From an uncultured Verrucomicrobiota bacterium (GTDB lineage: Bacteria > Verrucomicrobiota > Verrucomicrobiia > Methylacidiphilales > UBA1321): 64,000 nucleotides of DNA. Positions 52,169 to 61,744 of the stretch are shown here, in pieces. Each line of letters opens with the position of its first letter. Position 1 is the stretch's first letter. The position numbers were made by a program, and so were the translations under genes. The stretch lies in NCBI GenBank assembly GCA_903863295.1, contig CAIPBM010000171.1:1-64000 (forward strand), in the 5' to 3' direction. The notes under the pieces are model-generated. The model did no database searches, had not been told where the DNA came from, and saw only the letters and a list, made by a program, of their open reading frames with translations.

Positions 52169-53851
52169 ATGTTCTACACCCTTGGTATCGATTACGGAAC
52201 AAATTCCGTTAGGGCTCTCATCGTCGATTGCGCGACAGGAGAGGAACTGGGCACTGCGGTGGTCGATTATCCCAGCGGGCATCAGGGCGTCCTTCTTGAT
52301 AAAAACAACCATCATCTGGCCCGCCAAAATCCGGCCGATTATCTTTTCGGTCTTGAAAATAGCGTCAACGCTGCCCTGGCACTGGCCTCTTCCAAGCCCA
52401 GCTTTTCGGCGAGCCAGATCATTGCCATCGGCGTCGATACGACCGGCTCCAGTCCGATTCCTGTTGATGCCCGCAATGTACCCATCGCCCATGATCCCAA
52501 GTGGAGTCAGAACCTTTCCGCGCAATGCTGGCTCTGGAAAGATCACACCAGCTATGAGGAAGCGGCGGAAATCACCCGCCTCGCCGCGCTGCATCGCCCC
52601 AACTACATCGCCAAGTGTGGCAATACCTATTCCTCGGAATGGTTCTGGTCCAAGATCTGGCACTGTCTAAAAGTCTCCCCCGACGTCTTTGGGGCGGCCT
52701 ATAGCTGGGTCGAACTTGCCGATTACATTCCATCCGTCCTGGCTGGAATGACCGATCCCCTTCAGGTCAAACGCGGCATCTGCGCCGCCGGACACAAGGC
52801 CCTCTACAGCGACGATTGGGGCGGCCTGCCAGACAAGGAATTTCTCGACCTGTTGCATCCCAAGCTTGCCGAGCTTCGCGATCGTCTCTACGACAAGGCC
52901 TACGACGCCCAGACCTCCGCGGGGGCGCTTTGCCCGGCCTGGGCGGAAAAGCTTGGGTTGCCGGAAGGGATCCCCATTACGATAGGAGAGTTCGACGTCC
53001 ACTACGGGGCGATTGGCTGCGGCATCGAAGAGGGTGTTTTGGTCAAGGCCATCGGCACCTCCACCTGCGATTGTGCCGTTGTCTCCAGCGACAAGCATGT
53101 CGCCGATATCCCGGGAATCTGCGGGATTGTGCCGGGCGCGATTCTTCCCGGTTACTATGGAATCGAAGCCGGGCAATCAGCCGTTGGGGACATCTTCAAA
53201 TGGTTTGTCGAGGTGATCTGCCAGGGAGATGGGGCGCTTCACCTCCAGTATTCGCAGGAAGCCGCCACGTTACTGCCGGGCCAGAGCGGATTGCTGGCTC
53301 TCGATTGGAATAACGGTAACCGTACGATCCTTGTCGATCCCATGCTGACAGGATTACTCCTGGGCCAGACCCTTTACACCACGCCCGCTGAAATCTACCG
53401 CGCCCTCATTGAAGCGACCGCGTTTGGGGCGAGGGCCATCATTGAACGGATCGAGGAATATGGCGTACCGGTTTCCCGTGTCGTTTGCTGTGGGGGAATC
53501 GCAGAGAAAAACCAACTGCTCATGCAAATTTATGCGGATGTAACCGGGCGCACCATGCAGGTGGCCGGATCAAGCCAGGCTTGTGCGCTGGGGTCGGCTG
53601 TGGCGGCCTCGGTCCTGGCCGGTGAAGCGCACGGCGGTCACAAAAGCTTTGCCGAAGCGCAACGCAAGATGACCAGACTCAAAGACGTTTCCTATCGTGC
53701 CAATCCCGAGAACCAGATAATCTACAACCGGATTTACGTCCTCTATCGCGAACTCCACGACGCCTTTGGCGGAAGACAACCATCTGCCCATCTCGGCCAC
53801 GTCATGAAAGACCTGATCAAACTCAAGCAAGTGCAAAGTCACAACGTGTAG
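52169..53851 (+). CDS. araB: Ribulokinase
   Basis: A 560-aa FGGY-family sugar kinase of ribulokinase length. N-terminal [15 protein letters not shown] is the first phosphate loop. [15 protein letters not shown] and GTSTCDCAV follow, and the C-terminal FGGY motif region is [20 protein letters not shown]. The ribulokinase-like segment [12 protein letters not shown] is present. It phosphorylates L-ribulose to L-ribulose-5-phosphate in arabinose catabolism. araD follows 46 bp downstream, which strongly supports the arabinose assignment; araA is not in the window. Confidence 0.93.
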   Translation: MFYTLGIDYGTNSVRALIVDCATGEELGTAVVDYPSGHQGVLLDKNNHHLARQNPADYLFGLENSVNAALALASSKPSFSASQIIAIGVDTTGSSPIPVDARNVPIAHDPKWSQNLSAQCWLWKDHTSYEEAAEITRLAALHRPNYIAKCGNTYSSEWFWSKIWHCLKVSPDVFGAAYSWVELADYIPSVLAGMTDPLQVKRGICAAGHKALYSDDWGGLPDKEFLDLLHPKLAELRDRLYDKAYDAQTSAGALCPAWAEKLGLPEGIPITIGEFDVHYGAIGCGIEEGVLVKAIGTSTCDCAVVSSDKHVADIPGICGIVPGAILPGYYGIEAGQSAVGDIFKWFVEVICQGDGALHLQYSQEAATLLPGQSGLLALDWNNGNRTILVDPMLTGLLLGQTLYTTPAEIYRALIEATAFGARAIIERIEEYGVPVSRVVCCGGIAEKNQLLMQIYADVTGRTMQVAGSSQACALGSAVAASVLAGEAHGGHKSFAEAQRKMTRLKDVSYRANPENQIIYNRIYVLYRELHDAFGGRQPSAHLGHVMKDLIKLKQVQSHNV

Positions 53852-53897
53852 TCCGGCATCTCCCCGCCGATCGCTTCAGAATCTCGATGAAATCACC

Positions 53898-54596
53898 ATG
53901 AGCCCTTTTACCGAACTGAAACATGAGTGCTATGAGGCCAACCTCACGTTGCCGAAATTTGGACTCGTCGATCTTACCTTTGGTAACGTCAGCGTGATTG
54001 ATCGGTCTCGCGGTGTCTTTGGCATCAAACCGAGCGGGGTTGATTACGCGAAGCTGACGCCCGAAGACATCGTTCTCGTCGATCTTGAAGGCAAGCAAGT
54101 GGAAGGGAAATATCGTCCGTCGTCAGACACCGCGACTCATCGCCGACTCTTTCTGGCTTTTCCGGAGATCCGCGCCGTCGTTCATACGCATTCGCGAAAC
54201 GCGGTCAGCTTCGCGCAGGCAGGCCAAGGAATCCCCTGTCTCGGGACGACCCACGCGGATTATTTTTACGGAGAAATTCCGGCCACACGTCCGATGACTC
54301 CGGCTGAAATCAGCGGCGCTTACGAATGGGAAACCGGCAACGTTATTGTGGAACGTTTCGCGAAACTCGATCCACGAAATGTCCCCGCCGTCCTCGTCCA
54401 CGGTCACGGACCTTTTGCCTGGGGGCCAAGCGGCGCGAAGGCTGTTGAAAATGCCTTCGCCCTGGAAATTGTCGCCGAGACGGCGCTCAACGCGCTTCGC
54501 CTCAACCCCAAGGCGGAACCGATTTCTCAAGCCTTGCTCGACAAGCATTTCCTCCGGAAGCACGGATTCTCCGCCTATTACGGCCAAGTTGACTGA
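53898..54596 (+). CDS. araD: L-ribulose-5-phosphate 4-epimerase
   Basis: A 232-aa class II aldolase/epimerase, normal length. [20 protein letters not shown] is the substrate phosphate part. [10 protein letters not shown] gives two zinc-binding His residues and HGHGPFAWG the third. The conserved acidic residue pair lies in SSDTATH. It converts L-ribulose-5-phosphate to D-xylulose-5-phosphate, feeding the pentose phosphate pathway, and pairs with AraB directly upstream. Confidence 0.93.
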   Translation: MSPFTELKHECYEANLTLPKFGLVDLTFGNVSVIDRSRGVFGIKPSGVDYAKLTPEDIVLVDLEGKQVEGKYRPSSDTATHRRLFLAFPEIRAVVHTHSRNAVSFAQAGQGIPCLGTTHADYFYGEIPATRPMTPAEISGAYEWETGNVIVERFAKLDPRNVPAVLVHGHGPFAWGPSGAKAVENAFALEIVAETALNALRLNPKAEPISQALLDKHFLRKHGFSAYYGQVD

Positions 54597-54654
54597 ACTT
54601 GAAGCTATTCCGGATTAAGCAGTAGGCTCCAAACAGGAGGAGATTCTTAACTGA

Positions 54655-55263
54655 GGTCTAGCTTGCCCGAAGCAGGAGGGTTTTATCGACGGAAAATGGC
54701 AGAGATATTTTGGATTTGCTGGCGGCCACTACATTACTCGCATTCCAGCGGAGGAGATTGAGTTTCCATCGAGATGGCCGTGGCAGGAACTGAACCAGGG
54801 ATTCGATTGCCTGCTCGCGAGCAATGGGAATCATTATTAACCTCCCCTTCATCCGGGGGATGCGTTTCCTCTTACCCTGAAGTTGCGTAATCGTCGCGGT
54901 GTGGATCAGAGTGCTCCAGACACCCTCTACAAATCGGACATTAAGTCCCTGGCCGAGGGCGTGGAAATTCATCTTTATCGCAAGGCAGTCCCAAGCGCCG
55001 GCGAGATCATGAAGGAGACTGACAATCAACCGAACCCCCTTTGGCAAGAGATACCTCGAAAGCAAGCGTCTCCTTCATTCCCGTTGTCAGCAAACACACA
55101 TAACTTGGCTCCCACCGGTGAATTGGAAGTGATGTCTTGCGATCTCGGGGACTTCTATGACCTCTCAACAGTTGGGGAGTATTACGTCGAGATGACTTTC
55201 GATTCCGGCAAATTGAAGTTTGCTGGAGGAACTTCGAATTACCTCCAGTTTTTGATCAAATAA
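54655..55263 (+). pseudogene. Decayed gene with an in-frame TAA
   Basis: One frame stays open from 54655 to 55263 except for a TAA at 54838-54840. The first part reads QEGFIDGKWQRYFGFAGGHY, then IEFPSRWPWQELNQGFDCLL. The second part reads PGDAFPLTLKLRNRRGVDQS, then HNLAPTGELEVMSCDLGDFY and YYVEMTFDSGKLKFAGGTSN. The parts join naturally in one frame, the second resembling an Ig-like protein end. The 5' part of the gene is missing. Family unknown. Confidence 0.55.
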
Positions 55264-55556
55264 CGATGACAGGCCTCACTTAGCGCCCAACCTTCCAGGC
55301 GGCCACTTCTCGGAAGGCGGGTAACCCCGTTTAACGCTAGTGGTAAAACTTGTTGCCAGGTGGCTCTTAACGGGCGCCCTGAAAAATGACTATCGGATAT
55401 AAAAGAATGTCGCGATTGCAGTGCTGTGATGAGAACCGAGACGGGAAAAGGGGTACGGCAAAATCCCGACGTCGCCAGGTAATAGAGCAGGCAGTTGGGT
55501 AGGTAAAAGGGGCGAAAGCTTGCAGACGTGGAAGCCTTTCGCCAGAGTTGTGGATC

Positions 55557-55868
55557 ATGGCAACGAAGAAAACCTCTCCTAAAAAAATTACAAAACCTGC
55601 GAAGAAGACTGTCCGAAAGCCGAACGCTGCATTCCTCAAACCGGTGCAACCGGATGATCTATTAGCGGCTGTCGTGGGATCCAAGCCTCTGCCCCGCACT
55701 GATCTCACCAAAAAGCTTTGGGACTATATCAAGAAGAACAAACTTCAGGACGCCAAGGTTCGTACGCAAATCAACGCCGATGATAAGCTGAAGCCCGTTT
55801 TTAACGGCAAGAAAGCTGTATCGATGTTTGAGATGACCAAATTGGTTTCCGGCCACTTGAAGTCCTAA
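55557..55868 (+). CDS. Free-standing SWIB/MDM2 domain protein
   Basis: A 103-aa protein from ATG 55557. The basic start (MATKKTSPKKITKPAKKTVR) looks like a nucleic-acid-binding tail. The SWIB domain follows (about 35-103: LLAAVVGSKPLPRTDLTKKL, WDYIKKNKLQDAK, FEMTKLVSGHL). Bacterial SWIB proteins are known in Chlamydiae and relatives in the PVC superphylum, where a chromatin or DNA-associated role is proposed. An in-frame ATG at 55548 is possible. Confidence 0.9.
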   Translation: MATKKTSPKKITKPAKKTVRKPNAAFLKPVQPDDLLAAVVGSKPLPRTDLTKKLWDYIKKNKLQDAKVRTQINADDKLKPVFNGKKAVSMFEMTKLVSGHLKS

Positions 55869-55921
55869 ACGGGGAATCAGTAACAACCGTTTCCCCAGGT
55901 GGAGGGCTTACTGAGTTTGCT

Positions 55922-56380
55922 ATGCCGTTGAAACCCAAAATTAGCCCAAAGAAATCTCCAGCGCCTACACAGGTACGTTCTTTCGGAAAGAAAGATTTAT
56001 CCGTCATGGCTTGGATCGAAGATCCTTTCGGTAGGGTTCTATTGGTCAAGCAGACGGCAGGTCGCAAGGCATGGACGTTCCCTGGAGGTAAGGTGGGGGC
56101 GAGCGAGACTCTTACCGCCGCCTTGCATCGGGAGATCAAAGAAGAGTTGGGCTTGCGAATCGAAGCGGCGGCGCTAGTCGATTATTACGATCGTCCAGAA
56201 AAGACCAACGTGACGTTTTTATTTCGTGTTTTGTTGAAACCTGGTGTTCGGCTACGCCTTCCTAAAAGCGAGATCGAGAAGTTCGCTTACCGTAATACAA
56301 TTCCTAGATCAGTAACGCCATCCTTGGCGTACTTTTGGGAACGCGCCCAGAAAAGCTTCGAGCCTCTTACGATGCTCTAG
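55922..56380 (+). CDS. Nudix hydrolase
   Basis: A 152-aa protein with a complete Nudix box: GGKVGASETLTAALHREIKE and then ELGL (Gx5Ex7REUxEExGU) at about residues 58-80. VLLVKQTAGRKAWTFPGG precedes it. It cleaves a nucleoside-diphosphate-linked compound; the exact substrate is unknown. It lies 53 bp after the SWIB gene on the same strand. Confidence 0.9.
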   Translation: MPLKPKISPKKSPAPTQVRSFGKKDLSVMAWIEDPFGRVLLVKQTAGRKAWTFPGGKVGASETLTAALHREIKEELGLRIEAAALVDYYDRPEKTNVTFLFRVLLKPGVRLRLPKSEIEKFAYRNTIPRSVTPSLAYFWERAQKSFEPLTML

Positions 56381-56455
56381 AAATTGATGTTGCTTCGAAG
56401 GCAGTAGCCTTTGTCGAACCATCGGCACAACTTGAAAAAGGCGACCATTTTTGCT

Positions 56456-57160
56456 TCACCACGATATTTCCTCACGATCAGAAAAAAATCTCCCGGTAAG
56501 TCGCGTCGAAGCTTCAGTGGCCAACCAGATTGCCGTATCAGCCCCCTCGCTCACGCTTCGAGCGGCATTGGCCCCGCCCATGTCGGTACGAACCCAGCCA
56601 GGGCACATAGAGTTGACCACGATCCCATCTCTTCGTCCTGCCGCTGCAAACTGGCGAGTTAAGGCGTTGACGGCGGCTTTAGATACACTGTAAGCGGGTG
56701 CATAACTTTCCATGCTGCTGAGAGAACCAGCTTCGCTCGATATATTAATGATTCGGCCAGGTTTGGCCTTTGCCAGTAAAGGCCAAAATGCCTGCGTAAC
56801 CCGTAACGGGCCGAGCGTGTTGGTTTCCAGCGTCGTCAGTAGCATTTGCGGCGTAAGCTTGAGAATTTCCTGCCCCTCGTCTTCAAGGATAGCCGCGTTG
56901 TTGACCAGGACATCCAGCGCATTGCACTCACTCGAAATCCATGCCGCACTACGAGCAATGCTGGCCATGTCGGTGACAACAAGTTCAGCGACCTCAGCTT
57001 TCAGGCCAGCCTTGTGGAACTCTGTAAGAACCGCTTCCCCGGCCTCACGCCGACGAGTACCAACGAACACCCTAAATCCTTTCAGGGCGAGTTGCCGTGC
57101 AATTTCGCGGCCAATCCCTCGATTGGCTCCGGTGACTAAGGCCGTTGGTACTCGTTTCAT
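56456..57160 (-). CDS. Short-chain dehydrogenase/reductase
   Basis: A 234-aa classical SDR. Cofactor motif TGANRGIG at the start, structural NNAA at about 88, catalytic Ser in NISSEAGS, and catalytic YxxxK in YSVSKA. The C-terminal CPGWVRTDMGG is typical of carbonyl reductases. NADPH is suggested by the basic patch GTRRREAG after the second strand. It is the last gene of a four-gene minus-strand operon (with NTF2-like, aldo/keto reductase and an unknown protein) facing an AraC regulator. Confidence 0.92.
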   Translation of the reverse strand: MKRVPTALVTGANRGIGREIARQLALKGFRVFVGTRRREAGEAVLTEFHKAGLKAEVAELVVTDMASIARSAAWISSECNALDVLVNNAAILEDEGQEILKLTPQMLLTTLETNTLGPLRVTQAFWPLLAKAKPGRIINISSEAGSLSSMESYAPAYSVSKAAVNALTRQFAAAGRRDGIVVNSMCPGWVRTDMGGANAARSVSEGADTAIWLATEASTRLTGRFFSDREEISW

Positions 57161-57169
57161 AAGTATGTT

Positions 57170-57622
57170 TTAGGATTTCGACGCCACTTGCTTGAGCAGG
57201 TCCAGATTGCCTTCCTGTCGTTTTAGATTCAGCTTCATTGCGACAATTTTCCACACGCCGTCTGTTTTCACCAGATGGTGCTCATAGCTACCGAAGACCG
57301 TCCAACTATCTCCACCGGCAAGACCCGGATGCCAATGGAAGGCCTGAACATAGGAGAGGCTGGTGGCCTCGTCGCCGGTAATAGCGACCTGATGGTTGGT
57401 GATCATGTGCTGCGTTGCCTGAACGGAGTTCAAGGCTTCCTTCCAACTTTCGATAAGTTGATCGGCCTCTACGCTGGTGGGTTGTCCACCCACCAGCGAG
57501 GTATAGTCCAGATAGACCAGTCCGGCAAACAAGGGACGGCAAGCCGCCCAGTCTTTACCATCAGCCGTAGTGCCCACGGCGTTGATGGTACGAATGATGG
57601 AGACTTCGTCTTGAGGATTCAT
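57170..57622 (-). CDS. SnoaL-like/NTF2-like protein
   Basis: A 150-aa cone-fold protein: helical start (QDEVSIIRTINAVGTTADGK), DWAACRPLFAGLVYLDYTSL, HMITNHQVAITGDEATSLSY and a final strand with HHLVKTDGVWKIVAMKLNL. These are hallmarks of SnoaL-type polyketide cyclase-like or ketosteroid-isomerase-like domains of small-molecule metabolism. It sits between two oxidoreductases. Confidence 0.85.
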   Translation of the reverse strand: MNPQDEVSIIRTINAVGTTADGKDWAACRPLFAGLVYLDYTSLVGGQPTSVEADQLIESWKEALNSVQATQHMITNHQVAITGDEATSLSYVQAFHWHPGLAGGDSWTVFGSYEHHLVKTDGVWKIVAMKLNLKRQEGNLDLLKQVASKS

Positions 57623-57645
57623 AAGGTTCCTTTCTTGTTTAAGAT

Positions 57646-58695
57646 TCAGGCCTTGATCCGGTCGCGCATGCCGCCGTAGGCAAACGTCCGCACCATTTCG
57701 CTGGCAAAGAAGTCGTGGGGAAATCCCATCGACACGGCGCTGGCCTCGTCCAGACGACGGAGCTGCTCGGCTGAGAACGAAATCTCCAGACTCTTGATAT
57801 TGTCCTCAAGCTGAGTGAGTTTTCGCGCACCAATGATCGGGATGACCGGCACGGAGCGGTGACGGAGCCAGGCTAGAGCGACCTGGGCGGGTGTTGCGCC
57901 CATCTCCTTGGCTAGCGCCACAACTTCGTGAATGGTCCGTTGACCGGTCTCGCCCAATGTGGCGAAATCTTTCATCATTTCAGTGTTGAGACGAGCGTCC
58001 TTATTCGCGCTTTGATTTTCAGGCAAATATTTTCCGGTAAGCAAACCGCTGCGCAACGGAGACCACGCCAACACCGTCATGCCCTGGTCTTTGGCCACGG
58101 GAATCAATTCCCGTTCCACCGTGCGTTCCAGGAGGCTGTATTCGATCTGAAGTCCGACGTATTTCGTCCAGCCACGTAGTTCAGCAATCATGTTCGACTT
58201 CGCGACAACCCAGGCCGGGGCGTCGGAGATGCCGACGTAAAGAATCTTGCCAGCCCGCACGAGATCATCGAAAGCCCGCATCACTTCCTCTTCGGGCGTG
58301 ATCTGATCCCAGATGTGCAGCCAGTAGAGATCGATGTAATCAGTGCCCAAACGCTTGAGACTGACTTCGACTGCCTGAACCATGTTCTTGCGTTGATTGC
58401 CGCCCGCGTTGGCATCGCGCCCCGGAGCTGCATTGGTATATTTCGTGGCCACAACCATTTCCTCGCGGTGACCCGCCATGAATTCACCCACAAAGCGTTC
58501 GCTTGCGCCGTTGGTGTAGAGATTCGCGGTGTCGAGAAAGTTGCCGCCAGCTTCGCGGTAGGCATCGTAGATTTTTTTGGCTTCGTCTTTGGCAGCGCCC
58601 CAGCCCCAATCATCGCCAAAGGTCATGGTGCCGAGGCATAGATCAGAAACGCGGAGGCCGCTACGGCCGAGGAGTTGGTAGTTCATGGTATTCAT
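57646..58695 (-). CDS. Aldo/keto reductase
   Basis: A 349-aa AKR barrel protein. NYQLLGRSGLRVSDLCLGTM is the family start. The active site is FLDTANLYTNGASE (Asp and Tyr), VVATKYT (Lys) and YWLHIWDQ (His), the full catalytic tetrad. The C-terminal NADPH-binding end has PIIGARKLTQLEDNIKSL. It reduces aldehydes or ketones. An in-frame ATG two codons later (MNYQ) is an equal start. Confidence 0.92.
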   Translation of the reverse strand: MNTMNYQLLGRSGLRVSDLCLGTMTFGDDWGWGAAKDEAKKIYDAYREAGGNFLDTANLYTNGASERFVGEFMAGHREEMVVATKYTNAAPGRDANAGGNQRKNMVQAVEVSLKRLGTDYIDLYWLHIWDQITPEEEVMRAFDDLVRAGKILYVGISDAPAWVVAKSNMIAELRGWTKYVGLQIEYSLLERTVERELIPVAKDQGMTVLAWSPLRSGLLTGKYLPENQSANKDARLNTEMMKDFATLGETGQRTIHEVVALAKEMGATPAQVALAWLRHRSVPVIPIIGARKLTQLEDNIKSLEISFSAEQLRRLDEASAVSMGFPHDFFASEMVRTFAYGGMRDRIKA

Positions 58696-58742
58696 GGTCG
58701 TATTTAGTGGTGATGGTTTGGACTGAGTTTATTTGGTTAAGG

Positions 58743-59450
58743 TTATTTCTTGGGTTGAAGTTGGGTGGTCGTGACATTCCAGGCTTGGGCGGGGGGCAGA
58801 GCGCCAGGGAAAAACTGGCAGGAGTTGATCTGTGCTGGATTGATCAAACCGATGCCGCCATCCAAACGACGGAAGGCAAAGGCCGCGAAGTCGAACAGAT
58901 CAGTCAGGAAACGACGTTGTTCTCCCACCGTTGGCACCGCCACTTCAATCGACAAGAAGAGGCTTTCGCGATTGGCCAAGTCCAGGCGGGCCAGGACTGA
59001 GATCACTTCCCCTGGCTTCCCGATCAGAGTTTGACGACTATCGGGTGTTTCCTCGCGGATGGCAGCCTCACGGTGAAAATCATTTTCGGTCAACTCTTCC
59101 CAGACCGCTCCTTGCTTTGGATTTCCGCCCGCAAATAACTCGTCACTGTAAACATCCAGGCGGACGATGGCATCGGTGCGGATAACCCGAACATGCCGGG
59201 GAGTTGCCATGATCAGGCTCTTTTGAGCAAAGAGCGTAGCTTCTGAGACCTGTTGAGCTGCTTTCTCGCGCTCGGAAGGTTCGTGAATGGAGCCGTAGAC
59301 CATTTCGCCCGAATTGAGGACGACGTGGAATACCAAGGCGCTATTGGGGTGCAGGATGGCCCGCGTGTTGGTCGAGGAACGAAGTCCTTCAAGCGGAACG
59401 GGGCTCAGTTTGATTTTCTGAACATCGGTGGTAGCTGGGTTCGTTTTCAT
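58743..59450 (-). CDS. Hypothetical protein, first gene of the oxidoreductase operon
   Basis: A 235-aa protein from ATG 59450 (MKTNPATTDVQKIKLSPVPL). The frame runs to 59528, but the added start is not supported. Beta-rich core (ALVFHVVLNSGEMVYGSIHE, VISVLARLDLANRESLFLSI) of possibly PilZ-like or sensor type. I recognise no family. It precedes the aldo/keto reductase and faces the AraC regulator at 59549, so it is probably co-regulated with the operon. Confidence 0.6.
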   Translation of the reverse strand: MKTNPATTDVQKIKLSPVPLEGLRSSTNTRAILHPNSALVFHVVLNSGEMVYGSIHEPSEREKAAQQVSEATLFAQKSLIMATPRHVRVIRTDAIVRLDVYSDELFAGGNPKQGAVWEELTENDFHREAAIREETPDSRQTLIGKPGEVISVLARLDLANRESLFLSIEVAVPTVGEQRRFLTDLFDFAAFAFRRLDGGIGLINPAQINSCQFFPGALPPAQAWNVTTTQLQPKK

Positions 59451-59548
59451 GGGAGCACCATATCCGATGAACCGCTCACGCTCTTGAACGCGGTTGCGAA
59501 AGTTTGGAACAAAATTGCGCTTCGTCATTTACGACCTAATAACGAGTT

Positions 59549-60502
59549 ATGCCCAAGGCAACGAAGCGCGATCATCCCAATAGTGTGATCCCCTTTCAGG
59601 ATGCCTCTGGAAGCACGGTTGCACCCTTGAAGCATCAGCGGGTCATGCTTGATAGCCAGATGCTCGAATGGAGCGGTGTGGTGGTGGAGCGCGGTTCCAA
59701 CGACGCTTTTCATCCTGTAGACGTGCGCGTCCCCTTCCATTATTTCGCACTGAATTGTCACGTACCGCTGATTTACAAATTCAAGAATGAGAAAGGCCGG
59801 ATGGAGACCGTGCGGATGGAAACAGGCCAGATTTGGGTTCATCCGGCCAATGTCCCTTTTACTCACGCAGTCGATCAACATTCCGAATACCTCCTCGTTG
59901 CCATCGATCCCGCCAAGGCAGCCGCGTGCGTGCCCGACCAGCATAATAAGGGAACTTGGACGTTTCGCGGAAGCCGCACCGCTGATGATCCCAGGCTGAA
60001 GCTCCTCATGGAAACCCTGGAAGCCGAGGTAAAGAGCAAGGGCGAAAACGGGGTGTTGTTTTCCGAGACCATCGTCACCGCCATCAGCGCCCACTTTTAC
60101 AAGAATTACGGCATACTTGGGCCGAAGCCCAAGACAGCACCGCGCCAGCTTTCACCCGACAAATTCGCCAAAGCCGACACCTATCTTCGTGCTCATCTCA
60201 CCGAGGCCGTCAGCCTGAACGACGTAGCGAAGGTTGCTGGTTTGAGCCGATTCGAGTTTCTCCGCCAGTTCAAGGCCGTGACTGGATTCCCGCCGCATCA
60301 ATACCTCTTAAACTTAAAGCTGGAGGAAGCCATGAATCGTTTGAAGCGTGGCAGCGAGATTGCAGAGGTAGCTTACGACTTGGGTTTTGCCGATCAGAGT
60401 CACTTCACCCGGCATTTCAAGCTGAGGTATAAAGCCACTCCGAAACAATTTCGTTCCAGTTCGGGAAGTGATGTAATACGGAAAAAGACGCAGCGTAATT
60501 GA
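59549..60502 (+). CDS. AraC family transcriptional regulator
   Basis: A 317-aa AraC regulator. The N-terminal half is a cupin-like sensor (HYFALNCHVPLIYKFKNEKG, QIWVHPANVPFTHAV). The C-terminal HTH pair is clear: VSLNDVAKVAGLSRFEFLRQ, FPPHQYLLNLKLEEAM, IAEVAYDLGFADQSHFTRHF and KATPKQFR. It is divergent from the operon 59450-56456 with a 98-bp intergenic region and probably activates it. Its 3' end is 10 bp from the convergent DUF72 pseudogene. Confidence 0.9.
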   Translation: MPKATKRDHPNSVIPFQDASGSTVAPLKHQRVMLDSQMLEWSGVVVERGSNDAFHPVDVRVPFHYFALNCHVPLIYKFKNEKGRMETVRMETGQIWVHPANVPFTHAVDQHSEYLLVAIDPAKAAACVPDQHNKGTWTFRGSRTADDPRLKLLMETLEAEVKSKGENGVLFSETIVTAISAHFYKNYGILGPKPKTAPRQLSPDKFAKADTYLRAHLTEAVSLNDVAKVAGLSRFEFLRQFKAVTGFPPHQYLLNLKLEEAMNRLKRGSEIAEVAYDLGFADQSHFTRHFKLRYKATPKQFRSSSGSDVIRKKTQRN

Positions 60503-60512
60503 TCGATACGCT

Positions 60513-61486
60513 CTAAGAAAGGTGGTCTGGAGAGGCTATTTGATCCTTCTTTTGGAGCAGTCCAGTAATTGCCGCATAAATGGTCCAGAGTGCGCAACCC
60601 TCCAACCTATTGTTAACATATAGGAATCGTCGACCAGGACGACCCGGCTTGGCAGGAGCTGTGAGCAAATCAATTAGAGCCATTCGACCTTCCAGATACG
60701 GATCTTTAACCTCCGTGTAAGGAGAGAATTTTTCCACCGCCTGTTCGTAGTTCCTCCCAGGCTTGAGCAGAAATCGGGCAGTCGCAAAGTCAGCGGTAAA
60801 GCTGTCGGGAAGCTGTAACTGCTCGGTTACGGGCGGCATGCGTGACCAACTGTTGAATGTATGGGCGAGACCATGCCGACGAAGGACTCTGAAATATTCC
60901 GCCTGTAGGAAATTCTGATTTCTGAGTTCAACCGAATAATTCCATCCCTTCGGCAACTGGGCAAAGAAGCCATCCAAAGCTTCGACGAATTGAAGTCCTC
61001 GTTCCCAATGCCCGGGATGAAAATGGCCGAATTCAAAAATGAGGGTGCCAATCTGGTTTTTGTAAGCCTCGAGGGGTCCGAGAAAGCTGGCGATGAAGAG
61101 ATCTGCATCCAGGAAGCGTTCATTCATCGTCCCGGCTCGCTTTCCATAACGAGGCAAGTTGGGAACTTCCGCACAGTGATGTCTTCCGTAACCTTGATCG
61201 ACATCCGGAAATCAGGCGGTACGTGCGAGAAATAGCCATCCAGCATCTTGGCGCTCGGAAATTGGTAGAATCCCGCATCGAGGCACACCGTCTTGAAGAC
61301 CTGGGCGTATTCATAGAGGCAGGTTTTATCAAACTTGGCTCGGGATAATTTCCCTCGGGTTCGATAACGATCCTCGGTGTAAATCATACCCAGCCAGCCT
61401 TCATACTTCCAGGATGAGGTGCCGACGTGGACCCCCTTTTGCGCCAAACCCCTGATCGCTTCGGTCAGTTCGGCGCGAGGAAACAT
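60513..61486 (-). pseudogene. DUF72 gene with a single-base frameshift (third copy)
   Basis: From ATG 61486 (MFPRAELTEAIRGLAQKGVH) the minus strand encodes the DUF72 N-terminal third up to TEDITVRKFPTCLVM, where a base is missing. The other frame then gives RYGKRAGTMNERFLDADLFI and the full remainder to FLYVNNRLEGCALWTIYA. The comparison with the copies at 7022 and 20077 places the loss near 61158-61165. Otherwise it is full length. It is divergent from the unknown protein at 61745 across the duplicated element. Confidence 0.85.
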
Positions 61487-61571
61487 TGTGATTATTGTTG
61501 GGCGGAAGTCACCGGGAGAAAATCCCAAAAAGTGACAAAAAATTTTGGCGCTGCGCACGTTGTTGACGTTT

Positions 61572-61740
61572 AGCCCGCAGCACGAAGACACGCCCCCTCC
61601 GGGCGGTCCTGAGCCAGTCGGTTGACTGGACTCGTTTTGCCCACGGAAGCGCTGATTGCCTTTGGCATCGCTCCTACGCTCCGTCGGTCAAAAGGGGGAA
61701 CCTGTATTTCCGGATAGTCGGGAAAGCAAACCCTAAAAAC
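61572..61740 (+). repeat. Duplicated structured element, copy B
   Basis: Second copy of the element at 20512-20690. The core 61572-61638 is nearly identical and holds the CGCCC/GGGCG hairpin and CCAGTC-ggtt-GACTGG (61615-61630). The distal part differs more but keeps a G-run, a TGTATTTCC block, GGGAAAGC and AAACCCTAAA just before the start codon. Copy A has matching elements in the same order. Confidence 0.7.
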
Positions 61741-61744
61741 CAGC

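Noticed and set aside
54658-55065. 135-aa minus-strand frame
   Set aside because: Antisense to the decayed plus-strand gene, which has clearly better protein-like sequence.
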